8,756 nucleotides of DNA, taken from the NCBI GenBank assembly GCA_036847245.1, contig DAIUAL010000143.1, forward strand, positions 1-8,756, in the 5' to 3' direction. The position numbers and the translations under genes were made by a program. The notes beneath the pieces are model-generated. The model made no database searches. It was given only the letters and a program-made list of their open reading frames with translations, and was not told where the DNA came from. Positions 1 through 6,350 of this stretch are shown here, in pieces. Positions within the stretch are counted from its first letter, which is position 1. Every line of letters begins with the position of its first letter. The DNA is from UBA4661 sp002405405 (lineage in GTDB: Bacteria; Bacteroidota; Ignavibacteria; Kapaibacteriales; UBA4661).

Positions 1-85
1 GAGCCGGATAATTTTCAAAAAGTTTTTCCTTTTTCAGGTTTTCAGAGTTCAGTATTTTTGAAACTCTATTTGAGAAACTATGCAT
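1..85 (-). CDS. Possible N-terminus of a leftward gene, cut by the window edge
   Basis: On the minus strand an ATG at 85-83 opens a frame of 28 codons that runs off the left edge without a stop. The predicted N-terminus begins MHSFSNRVSKIL and ends LFENYPA. The composition (Lys/Glu/Asn/Leu) is protein-like, and a divergent gene beside rpmB would be unsurprising. No Shine-Dalgarno is visible upstream of this ATG, and a run this long can occur by chance in AT-rich DNA. The ENYPA stretch faintly recalls the start of MurB proteins, where a similar segment precedes a TTF-IGG motif, but that motif would lie outside the window, so no product is assigned. Confidence 0.27.
   Translation of the reverse strand, partial: MHSFSNRVSKILNSENLKKEKLFENYPA
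53..60 (+). promoter_or_regulatory. Candidate Bacteroidota-type -7 promoter element for rpmB
   Basis: TATTTTTG matches the TAnnTTTG -7 consensus known for the primary sigma factor of Bacteroidota. It lies 74 nt upstream of the rpmB start codon, leaving room for a leader of about 60 nt. No clear TTG -33 element sits at the usual distance, and the area is T-rich, so the match could be accidental. It also falls inside the possible leftward reading frame at 1-85. Confidence 0.2.
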
Positions 86-115
86 GTAGTCAATTCAATT
101 ACTTTTATTTTTTGC

Positions 116-120
116 GAGGG
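116..120 (+). promoter_or_regulatory. Shine-Dalgarno sequence fixing the rpmB start
   Basis: GAGGG lies 6 nt before the ATG at 127, which is good spacing. It decides in favour of the MSKKCEIS start over the in-frame TTG at 58, which would add 23 residues not seen in L28 proteins. Confidence 0.75.
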
Positions 121-126
121 TCGGTT

Positions 127-348
127 ATGTCAAAAAAATGTGAAATTTCGGGTAAAACAGTAATGTATGGCAACAATGTTTCCCATGCAAATAACAAAAC
201 ACGCCGTCGTTTTCTTCCTAATCTCCAAAAGAAACGTATTTGGAATGCTGAAGAAGGTCGTTTTGTAACAATGAAAGTATCAACAAGCATGCTTCGCACA
301 ATTGACAAAAAAGGTTTGAGTGCTGTCTTAAAAGAAGCAGGCATGTAA
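127..348 (+). CDS. rpmB: 50S ribosomal protein L28
   Basis: This encodes a 73-residue protein of the bL28 family, a component of the large ribosomal subunit. The N-terminus MSKKCEISGK, followed by a GNNVSHANNKTRRRF block and NLQKKRIW, is the family signature. The length is normal for L28 (roughly 60-80 residues). Only one N-terminal cysteine (Cys5) is present, so the zinc-binding CxxC pair of some L28 proteins is missing and this is a zinc-independent type. The C-terminal part, with TSMLRTIDKKGL, matches the conserved end of the family. The frame is open further upstream, but the GAGGG at 116-120 and family alignment place the start at 127. The gene appears to stand alone: a strong terminator follows 45 nt after the stop, and no rpmG (L33), its common partner, lies next to it. 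Confidence 0.96.
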   Translation: MSKKCEISGKTVMYGNNVSHANNKTRRRFLPNLQKKRIWNAEEGRFVTMKVSTSMLRTIDKKGLSAVLKEAGM

Positions 349-392
349 GATTGCACAAAAGCATTAACGCTTTGTTTACATAATAATCTTGG

Positions 393-421
393 AAAAAGCC
401 CTCCAATGTGGGGGCTTTTTT
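393..421 (+). terminator. Intrinsic terminator after rpmB
   Basis: AAAAAGCCC (393-401) pairs with GGGCTTTTT (412-420). The inner pairs can extend (402-403 with 410-411, including a U-G pair), leaving a loop of about 6 nt, and the right arm runs into a T tract ending at 421. The A-rich left arm means it may also work on transcripts from the opposite strand. It ends the rpmB transcript and separates it from the TPR gene. Confidence 0.85.
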
Positions 422-433
422 CGTTGAGACTTC

Positions 434-440
434 TAATTTG
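434..440 (+). promoter_or_regulatory. Candidate promoter element upstream of the TPR-DUF4292-lptD block
   Basis: TAATTTG lies between the rpmB terminator and the chosen start of the TPR gene, 58 nt before its ATG. The identical heptamer occurs 57 nt before the phosphatase gene start (6294-6300). It resembles the Bacteroidota -7 element TAnnTTTG with one spacer base fewer. No convincing -33 TTG is seen at the usual distance, so this is tentative. Confidence 0.2.
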
Positions 441-491
441 CACTATATTCTTCGAGAACTGTTTCTATCATTGTCGTCTTTCTTTGTACGC

Positions 492-2255
492 ATGAACCGT
501 TTCCCTTTTTTGCACTCCGTGAAATTGTCATTCTTCATGGCAATACTCTTCTCTTGTGCTCTGTTTTTTTTCTCATGTGCCGGTACACGCATAGCAGAAC
601 AAAGCGAACAACCGAAAACTTCAACTCAATCTGTTACAACAGGTAATACGGGATCGAATGTAGGGGTACAACCAACAAGTTCATCGGCTGTAACCATGCA
701 AGAATATTTACGCAGACAAGAAGAACTTCGCAATCGTGATCCAAAATCCTATGATGCAATTTCGCGGGCAACTTTAGACTACTACATTCGCGGTTCTGCT
801 CTCCAAATGCAAAACAATTATGCTGAAGCAATTTTAGAGTTTCAACAAGCTCTTCGTTATCAACCCTCTACAGCAGGGTTCTTTGCCATTGCAGAGTGCT
901 ATGGTCGATTGTCTAAGTATGATTTGGCGGTAGAATTTGCAGATAAGACCCTTGCACTCGATAGCTCCTTCTTACCGGCATATAAACTCAAGGCTGAAGT
1001 TCAGATTGTTCAATTAAAACTAGCCGATGCCACTGAAACCTATGAGCATATCGTTCGCAGAGAACCAAGTAACGATAACCGCTTTACATTGGCACGACTG
1101 TATGAAGTGCAACAACCCGCTCGCGCACTCATCATTTATGAGCAGTTATTACACTCTTCTTCCAATCCCGAGATCTTAGCACGCTATGCTGATTTTGCGC
1201 GAGCACAAGGCAAGTACCAACAAGCGATTGCCGTATTAGAAAAGCTTATCGATCTTACTGATCGAGACGAAGCAGTCTTTCCTGTTCTGCTCGACTCCTA
1301 TTTACAAGCAAAAGATTATGGCAAAGCACATTCAGCACTCAAAACATATGGTTCAACACTTAACGATCAAGACTATGCTCGTGCCTACTTTACTCTCGGC
1401 GATGCTTTATCACGTGCATTAGATAGCAGTATATATGCGAAACAAACTGCTCTTCTCTTTTCAGAAAGCATTCCCCAAGCTGTTATGAGTTTTTGGCAAG
1501 CACCACTCCTCTGTGGTACTCTGCGCTATGATCAAGGCGATACCATTCTGGGTGAACAGTACTTTCGTCAAGCATTGGAGTATAAGGACTCCAGCGGTAC
1601 AATTGCTTTGCAAATTGCCAACAGCTACCTCAAAGCTCGCGCATGGCAATCGATGGTACGTGTATTGCAACCACGGCTGAAGTACCATGCAAAAGATGTT
1701 CGTTATCCGCTTTTCTTAGGATTTGCCTATACACAGTTACAGAATACTATTGAAGCAATTCGTTCTTTTGAACACTGTGTGTCTTTAGATTCCAATATGA
1801 TGGATGCATGGTCTAATTTGGGAATGCTCTATAATGCACTCGGTAATCATACACGTTCTGATCGAGCGTATGAGCGTGCATTACTGCTCGACTCCAATAG
1901 TGCAATTGTTAATAACAACTATGCGTACGCACTCTCCGAACGAGGGCTTCGCCTGCAACGTGCAGAAGCCATGAGCAAAAAAGCATTGTATGCTGAACCC
2001 AATAATGCATCATATCTTGATACAATGGGCTGGATTCTCTACAAACTAGGTAATGCAGAACAAGCACTTCCTTTCATTCAAAAAGCTATCAATGCGGGCG
2101 ATGCCAGCGCAACAGTTTATGAGCATTTGGGCGATGTATATGAAGCCCTCAAAAATCTCACCGAAGCACGAAAAGCTTGGCATGAAGCTCTCAAAAAAGA
2201 CCCGAACCGCGCAAGTACTCAACACCGTTTACAGAAGCATGAACAATCGAAATAA
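492..2255 (+). CDS. TPR-repeat outer-membrane-type lipoprotein
   Basis: This encodes a protein of 587 residues from the ATG at 492. The N-terminus has a basic/aromatic stretch, a hydrophobic core and a lipobox-like FFSC at Cys29 followed by AG, so a lipid-anchored envelope protein is likely. A Ser/Thr/Gln-rich linker (about 30-70) follows. From about residue 91 to the end there are some 13-14 TPR units with the usual A/G/Y/P spacing, forming a helical solenoid for protein contacts. Near the C-terminus NNNYAYALSERG (474 on) and DTMGWILYKLG (GW at 513-514) form a signature shared by many envelope TPR proteins of Bacteroidota and Proteobacteria. The frame extends back to an ATG at 408, but that codon lies in the rpmB terminator loop and would bury the signal peptide. 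No Shine-Dalgarno is visible. The following DUF4292 gene suggests an envelope-assembly or scaffold role, but the exact function is unknown. Confidence 0.88.
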   Translation: MNRFPFLHSVKLSFFMAILFSCALFFFSCAGTRIAEQSEQPKTSTQSVTTGNTGSNVGVQPTSSSAVTMQEYLRRQEELRNRDPKSYDAISRATLDYYIRGSALQMQNNYAEAILEFQQALRYQPSTAGFFAIAECYGRLSKYDLAVEFADKTLALDSSFLPAYKLKAEVQIVQLKLADATETYEHIVRREPSNDNRFTLARLYEVQQPARALIIYEQLLHSSSNPEILARYADFARAQGKYQQAIAVLEKLIDLTDRDEAVFPVLLDSYLQAKDYGKAHSALKTYGSTLNDQDYARAYFTLGDALSRALDSSIYAKQTALLFSESIPQAVMSFWQAPLLCGTLRYDQGDTILGEQYFRQALEYKDSSGTIALQIANSYLKARAWQSMVRVLQPRLKYHAKDVRYPLFLGFAYTQLQNTIEAIRSFEHCVSLDSNMMDAWSNLGMLYNALGNHTRSDRAYERALLLDSNSAIVNNNYAYALSERGLRLQRAEAMSKKALYAEPNNASYLDTMGWILYKLGNAEQALPFIQKAINAGDASATVYEHLGDVYEALKNLTEARKAWHEALKKDPNRASTQHRLQKHEQSK

Positions 2256-2305
2256 TCATACTTGGTTATTTTCCTGATTACTTTGTTGATTTTTCTCTAT
2301 TCATC

Positions 2306-3127
2306 ATGATGACAATATCTCGTATTTTTTTTACCATTCTAAGCCTGCTGTACTTAGTACTCGCTTTACACAGCTGTGCCTCGTCATCGAAAACGATGGT
2401 AGAACGCAAACAAGATTCTATTCGCACAGATTCATTGCGTACAGTAGCTTCAACCGAAGAAGATAGACTTATTCTCCGACAAACTCTTCGTAGTTCTGCT
2501 CTACGCTCTTTGCATCTTGAAGGGTCGATTACCACGATGATCAATCAAATGCAACAAACCGGGCGCGTTACGTGTTCGCTGAAAGATCGAGATTCTCTCA
2601 TTATGACAGTGTATGCACCATTCGGCATTCTTGTTGGTCGATTACAAGCTACACCCGATATGATGATTTTTTATAATGCTATCGAGAATGTTGTGTATGA
2701 GGGAACTCCCTCCAAAGAAAATTTTCAGAAATTTCTAGGCATTCCATACACATTCACTGAATTGGCTTCACTACTGCGCGTTGAGCCACCGGCAATCGTT
2801 TCGGAATTTAAGCGCACTGCCGATAGTAATGGTCGGATTCTCTATGTTCGTCCCGGCATTGATAAACGTGAACGCTTGACTTATACCATTACAGATAGCA
2901 CCCTGCAAGAATATGCTTCACGCTCACTCGAAGGTGAATTACTTGCTGTGGTTCGGTATAGCGACTATACAATGGTTGATGGCTACGCATATCCTAAAGC
3001 AATGGTACTTTCTGCTCCAACACGCAACAGTCGTGCAAGTGCACAGTGGTCAGCTATACGATTTAATGATCCTACGGTACGCTACAATTTTGCTGTCCCG
3101 CAGGGAATTCCTAAGTATCGCTTGTAA
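2306..3127 (+). CDS. DUF4292 family (LolB-like) lipoprotein
   Basis: This encodes a 273-residue protein starting MMTISRIFF; the ATG at 2309 is an equally possible start. Residues 1-24 form a lipoprotein signal with lipobox LHSC, giving lipidated Cys24 followed by ASSSK. From about residue 68 on, the sequence resembles DUF4292: a LHLEGSITTMI strand, then SLIMTVYAPFGILVGRLQATPD and a YNAIENVVYEG segment. DUF4292 proteins are found mainly in Bacteroidota and are predicted to share the half-barrel fold of LolA/LolB, which binds lipid or lipoprotein acyl chains. A place on the periplasmic face of the outer membrane is likely. The gene starts 50 nt after the TPR gene and ends 3 nt before lptD, so the three are probably cotranscribed. 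A TPR gene next to a DUF4292 gene is an arrangement I know from Bacteroidota. No Shine-Dalgarno is visible. Its lipid carrier role is inference. Confidence 0.82.
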   Translation: MMTISRIFFTILSLLYLVLALHSCASSSKTMVERKQDSIRTDSLRTVASTEEDRLILRQTLRSSALRSLHLEGSITTMINQMQQTGRVTCSLKDRDSLIMTVYAPFGILVGRLQATPDMMIFYNAIENVVYEGTPSKENFQKFLGIPYTFTELASLLRVEPPAIVSEFKRTADSNGRILYVRPGIDKRERLTYTITDSTLQEYASRSLEGELLAVVRYSDYTMVDGYAYPKAMVLSAPTRNSRASAQWSAIRFNDPTVRYNFAVPQGIPKYRL

Positions 3128-3130
3128 GTA

Positions 3131-5920
3131 ATGTACAGACACTGTTCTGCCATATTGCACCACTACTACCGAGTATTTTTGCTATGGTACAGTTTTGTTA
3201 TGATCGGCATACTGTGTCCGAATATTCTCTCTGCGCAAAGTACCATACCAACAAACATTCCGAAGACAGTACCGCGCAATACAACTACTGCTTCGAGTTC
3301 TTCGACAACACTTGTTCCGAGTACACTCACACTGACACCGTCAAGCATGGCAACCATGACTACTGCCACAAAGAAACGAGCCAATGGCATGGATACAATC
3401 GTCGTATTCTCCGCACGTGACTCTATTATCTTTTCAGCAAAAGAGCGTGTCTTGAAACTTCGGGGCAATGCCTATGTCAATAACAAAGTGCAAACACTCG
3501 CCGCCGATCAAATTGATCTGCGGTTCCAAGAATCTACGATGGAAGCTCGTAGTCGGCGTGATGAAAAGGGTCGTATCATTGGTATTCCGAAATTTTCCGA
3601 TAAAGGTGAAGAATTTTATGGTGATCGGTTATTGTATAATTTCAAGTCGCAACGTGGATTGATTTCACTGGCAGAAACTTCGATGGGCGAGGGCTTTTAT
3701 TTTGGGGATAAAATCAAGCGCGTGAATGAAACAACACTTTTTGCGCAAGATGGCTGCTATACTACGTGCAACCAACCTCATCCGCATTTTTATTTCAAAT
3801 CGCCCCAGATGAAACTGATTTCTAATGACCGGATTTTCGCAGATCCGCTCATTGTGTATATCGAAGACATTCCCATCTTTATTATACCTTTTGGTGTGTT
3901 TTTCGAGCACAAACAAGGTCGCCGATCAGGGATTTTAATCCCTCAATTTTTCTTCAATGCACCCGGCTCTAAAAGTGCCGGTACAGTCTTTACGAATCTT
4001 GGATATTACTTTGCACTGAGCGATTATTATGATTCACAGATTACCGCTGACATTACAACTAAAGGTGGTTTTACCCTTCGCAATGATTGGAACTATAATA
4101 TCCGTGATGTTTTAGGTGGCAGTGTCAAACTCAGTTATGGTCAGCGGCGCGCCAATCAAAGCGACCCCTACCGTTCATCGTGGAGTATTGACATCAATCA
4201 TCGACAAACTATTGATCCACAATCGAATATCGGTGGCAATCTTAGCTTTCGAACGGAGGGATTTAACATTCTTAACAATGTCGATTTAAATAGCCGTGTA
4301 CAACAGAATATTACCTCCAACTTTTCTTATGCACGTAACTTCGATAATGGCATGACCTTCAGCACGACCTATTCTCGTGTACAGAATATTCGTAATGGTC
4401 AGGTTACCGAAAATTTTCCGCGCATATCTTTTACTGTACCACAGTTTTTTCCTCTTAAGAGTTTGGTTGATCGAGAGTCATGGCTATCGGATGTTGCTAT
4501 TACGTACAGTGTCGATGGTTCGCGCTCATTCAGTCGCTCTGCACCTATTTTCCGCATCAATGATACGATTCGCACTGAGCAAACAACAGCGCGGATCGAC
4601 CATAATCCTTCGATCAATATCGCACCACGTCTTGGCTATTTTAATATCTCGCCCAGTATTGCATATCGCGAGAGTTGGTACTTTCGGCGTATTGCAAGTC
4701 GCACGGCAGTCGATGATTCAACCTTGGGTCGCGGCGCACAACGCCTTGTCGATTCGATTGAAAACGGATTTTTTCGAGAGTATAATTACAGCTTTAATGT
4801 TGGCATTAGTACACGACTTTTCGGCATTATTAATCCTCGTATTCTTGGGTTAAACTCTCTGCGTCATACGTTTAGTCCCAGTATAAGCTTCAGCTTTGCT
4901 CCAAGCTTTGCAAATAATAACTCGCTCTACGGCACATACGAAGAACGATTTCGAAATAATGATACGGCGGCATGGCAAACGCGCCCTGTCAGCTATTCAC
5001 GTTTTGCGCTCGATGGCGGCGGTTTTGCCAATCGTATGATGCAACGAACTATGAGTATCAGTTTTGATAATAATTTTGAAGCGAAAATTGCACAAGGCGA
5101 CACCCTACCCGATAAAGTTGTACAACTTCTCAATGTTGGTGTCAATGCCAGCTACAACTTTGGCGCAGACTCACTCAAACTCTCACCAATCAATGTCAAT
5201 TTTCGGACTTCGGCAGGCATCTTTAATTTTAATGGCGGAGCAACGCTTGATCCCTATGATCAACAACGAACCTTTAATGCCACCGAAGCACCTCTTGCAA
5301 ATTCCGCGAGTTATACAACCATCAACAAGTTTTTGATTGAACAAGGCAAAGGATTAGCGCGCCTGACACGATTAGACTTTGGTTTGCAAACATCGCTCTC
5401 CGGCGATGGCTTTAGCGCGCCTGCTGCTGTACAAACTATATCGCAAAACAAAAAGCTCGCTGACACTACCAAGACAGACTCAGCAGGGCAAGCAGTTGGC
5501 GAACGCTTTCGCGCTCGTATTGACAACATCTATGAGCAGAATGACATCTTTGGTGATGGAACTCCCGGCTATGCACCACTCACCATCCCGTGGGCATTAA
5601 ATTTCAATTTTTCGTTGAATTACACGAGCATATCGCCGGAGCAAAGTATCATTACTGCCAATCTTGGTACAAGTTTCAATCTCGAACTCGGTGGCTGGAA
5701 AATTCGTTCGAGCTTTACGTATGATGTTGCCTCAGGTCATATCAATGTTCCCTCGATTGATATTACGCGCAAAATCCATTGTTGGGATATGACCTTCTCA
5801 TGGTATCCGAGTGGTTTTTCGCAGGGGTTTTATTTACGACTAGGCATCAGCTCAGCCATGTTGAGAGATTTGAAATTAGAGAAACGCTCGAACCCGGTCT
5901 TGACGGGAACGCGATTCTGA
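3131..5920 (+). CDS. lptD: LPS-assembly outer-membrane protein LptD (Bacteroidota type)
   Basis: This encodes a 929-residue protein with a signal peptide (residues 1-35, probable cut after ILSA). A Ser/Thr/Pro-rich linker (36-85) precedes an OstA/LptA-like beta-jellyroll domain (about 87-260, starting MDTIVVFSARDSI and containing LKLRGNAYVNN). The family landmarks CYTTCNQPHPHFYF (from Cys209) and PFGVFFEHKQGRRSGILIP (from Pro253) follow. The rest (about 275-929) is a long run of amphipathic strands forming the beta-barrel and ends in an aromatic residue (GTRF), as outer-membrane barrels do. The last segment, with HCWDMTFSWYP and a LRDLKLEKR tail, matches Bacteroidota LptD homologues. In this family the barrel inserts lipopolysaccharide from the Lpt bridge into the outer leaflet. 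The mature protein has just three cysteines (209, 213, 884). The gene starts 3 nt after the DUF4292 stop, implying translational coupling. No lptE-like gene is recognisable nearby. Confidence 0.9.
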   Translation: MYRHCSAILHHYYRVFLLWYSFVMIGILCPNILSAQSTIPTNIPKTVPRNTTTASSSSTTLVPSTLTLTPSSMATMTTATKKRANGMDTIVVFSARDSIIFSAKERVLKLRGNAYVNNKVQTLAADQIDLRFQESTMEARSRRDEKGRIIGIPKFSDKGEEFYGDRLLYNFKSQRGLISLAETSMGEGFYFGDKIKRVNETTLFAQDGCYTTCNQPHPHFYFKSPQMKLISNDRIFADPLIVYIEDIPIFIIPFGVFFEHKQGRRSGILIPQFFFNAPGSKSAGTVFTNLGYYFALSDYYDSQITADITTKGGFTLRNDWNYNIRDVLGGSVKLSYGQRRANQSDPYRSSWSIDINHRQTIDPQSNIGGNLSFRTEGFNILNNVDLNSRVQQNITSNFSYARNFDNGMTFSTTYSRVQNIRNGQVTENFPRISFTVPQFFPLKSLVDRESWLSDVAITYSVDGSRSFSRSAPIFRINDTIRTEQTTARIDHNPSINIAPRLGYFNISPSIAYRESWYFRRIASRTAVDDSTLGRGAQRLVDSIENGFFREYNYSFNVGISTRLFGIINPRILGLNSLRHTFSPSISFSFAPSFANNNSLYGTYEERFRNNDTAAWQTRPVSYSRFALDGGGFANRMMQRTMSISFDNNFEAKIAQGDTLPDKVVQLLNVGVNASYNFGADSLKLSPINVNFRTSAGIFNFNGGATLDPYDQQRTFNATEAPLANSASYTTINKFLIEQGKGLARLTRLDFGLQTSLSGDGFSAPAAVQTISQNKKLADTTKTDSAGQAVGERFRARIDNIYEQNDIFGDGTPGYAPLTIPWALNFNFSLNYTSISPEQSIITANLGTSFNLELGGWKIRSSFTYDVASGHINVPSIDITRKIHCWDMTFSWYPSGFSQGFYLRLGISSAMLRDLKLEKRSNPVLTGTRF

Positions 5921-6268
5921 TTAATCATCGATACGTGGTCTTCTGCGGAGAGCTTTTGTCGTGGAGCGATGACGTTTTTGCTGTGCACCTGCTTCTTTGA
6001 CAGAGCGCGGTGTTTTGGTAGCAATACGCACAGGAGCACGATAATTCAATAGGGTAACCTTCCTGCGCAGTTTTTTGATACAACGCATTTTATTCAGATA
6101 TTGGCTACGCTCTTCACGAGATTCCGCTGTCAGTCCTGTTGGCACATGAATCAAACGAACACCACTCTCTACTTTGTTTTGGTTTTGCCCACCTTTGCCG
6201 CCAGAACGAAAGGTCTGTATTTCGCATTCGCGCAATAGTGCGTCATCGTCGATGGGAAGAATAATCAT
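5921..6268 (-). CDS. Small GGQ-motif peptide chain release factor-like / ribosome rescue protein
   Basis: This encodes a 115-residue protein with the class I release-factor catalytic domain only. The core RSGGKGGQNQNKVESGVRLIH has GGQ at residues 26-28, the loop that triggers peptidyl-tRNA hydrolysis in the ribosomal peptidyl-transferase centre. SREERSQYLNK follows, as in RF1/RF2. The codon-recognition domains of RF1/RF2 are absent, so it should act without reading a stop codon, rescuing stalled ribosomes or large subunits. The tail (about 85-115) is highly basic, with KRHRSTTKALRRRPR resembling the ArfB (YaeJ) tail that enters the empty mRNA channel. The mix resembles the bacterial release factor-like family related to mitochondrial C12orf65 (mtRF-R) as much as ArfB, so I give no symbol. 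Its stop codon directly abuts that of the converging lptD. The start ATG at 6268 has no strong Shine-Dalgarno. Confidence 0.85.
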   Translation of the reverse strand: MIILPIDDDALLRECEIQTFRSGGKGGQNQNKVESGVRLIHVPTGLTAESREERSQYLNKMRCIKKLRRKVTLLNYRAPVRIATKTPRSVKEAGAQQKRHRSTTKALRRRPRIDD

Positions 6269-6293
6269 ATTAATTTGTCCGCTGTGGAAGTGC

Positions 6294-6300
6294 TAATTTG
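6294..6300 (+). promoter_or_regulatory. Candidate promoter element for the phosphatase gene
   Basis: TAATTTG lies 57 nt upstream of the phosphatase start in the 82-nt divergent gap, with a TTG at 6275-6277 leaving a 16-nt spacer. This roughly resembles the TTG / TAnnTTTG promoter pattern of Bacteroidota, but one base is missing in the -7 box and the spacer is short. A second TAATTTG lies at 6271-6277. Tentative. Confidence 0.22.
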
Positions 6301-6331
6301 AAAATGTCTTGTTTTGGCTTACTTCAAAAAA

Positions 6332-6338
6332 AGAGGAG
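6332..6338 (+). promoter_or_regulatory. Shine-Dalgarno sequence of the phosphatase gene
   Basis: AGAGGAG lies 12 nt before the ATG at 6351. It is a strong match to the anti-Shine-Dalgarno, with slightly long spacing. It supports the ATG start, which also gives a well-formed signal peptide. Confidence 0.6.
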
Positions 6339-6350
6339 TGAAGTATTCGT

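Noticed and set aside
45..66. Hairpin GAGTT...AACTC upstream of rpmB as a leader element or terminator
   Set aside because: The continuous stem is 5 bp, no T run follows, and it does not resemble a known ribosomal-protein leader.
105..443. 112-codon minus-strand frame over rpmB
   Set aside because: It is antisense to a certain ribosomal protein gene, runs through the terminator, and shows no recognisable protein pattern.
408..491. Upstream in-frame ATG at 408 as the start of the TPR lipoprotein
   Set aside because: The codon lies in the loop of the rpmB terminator, there is no suitable ribosome-binding site, and the added 28 residues would place the lipoprotein signal in the interior of the protein.
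3206..3217. Cys29 of LptD as a lipoprotein site
   Set aside because: The residues before it (Gly-Ile-Leu) do not fit a lipobox, and LptD is an integral barrel protein with a better signal-peptidase I site at Ala35.
4377..4853. 158-codon alternative frame inside lptD with hydrophobic stretches
   Set aside because: It lies wholly inside lptD, whose own frame has clear family motifs. The hydrophobic, Arg/Ser-rich make-up is what a shifted frame of barrel codons gives, and no ribosome-binding site is seen.
5893..5907. CCCG...CGGG hairpin at the end of lptD as a terminator for the opposing GGQ gene
   Set aside because: Only 4 bp of GC stem, inside lptD coding sequence and without a following T tract on the relevant strand.
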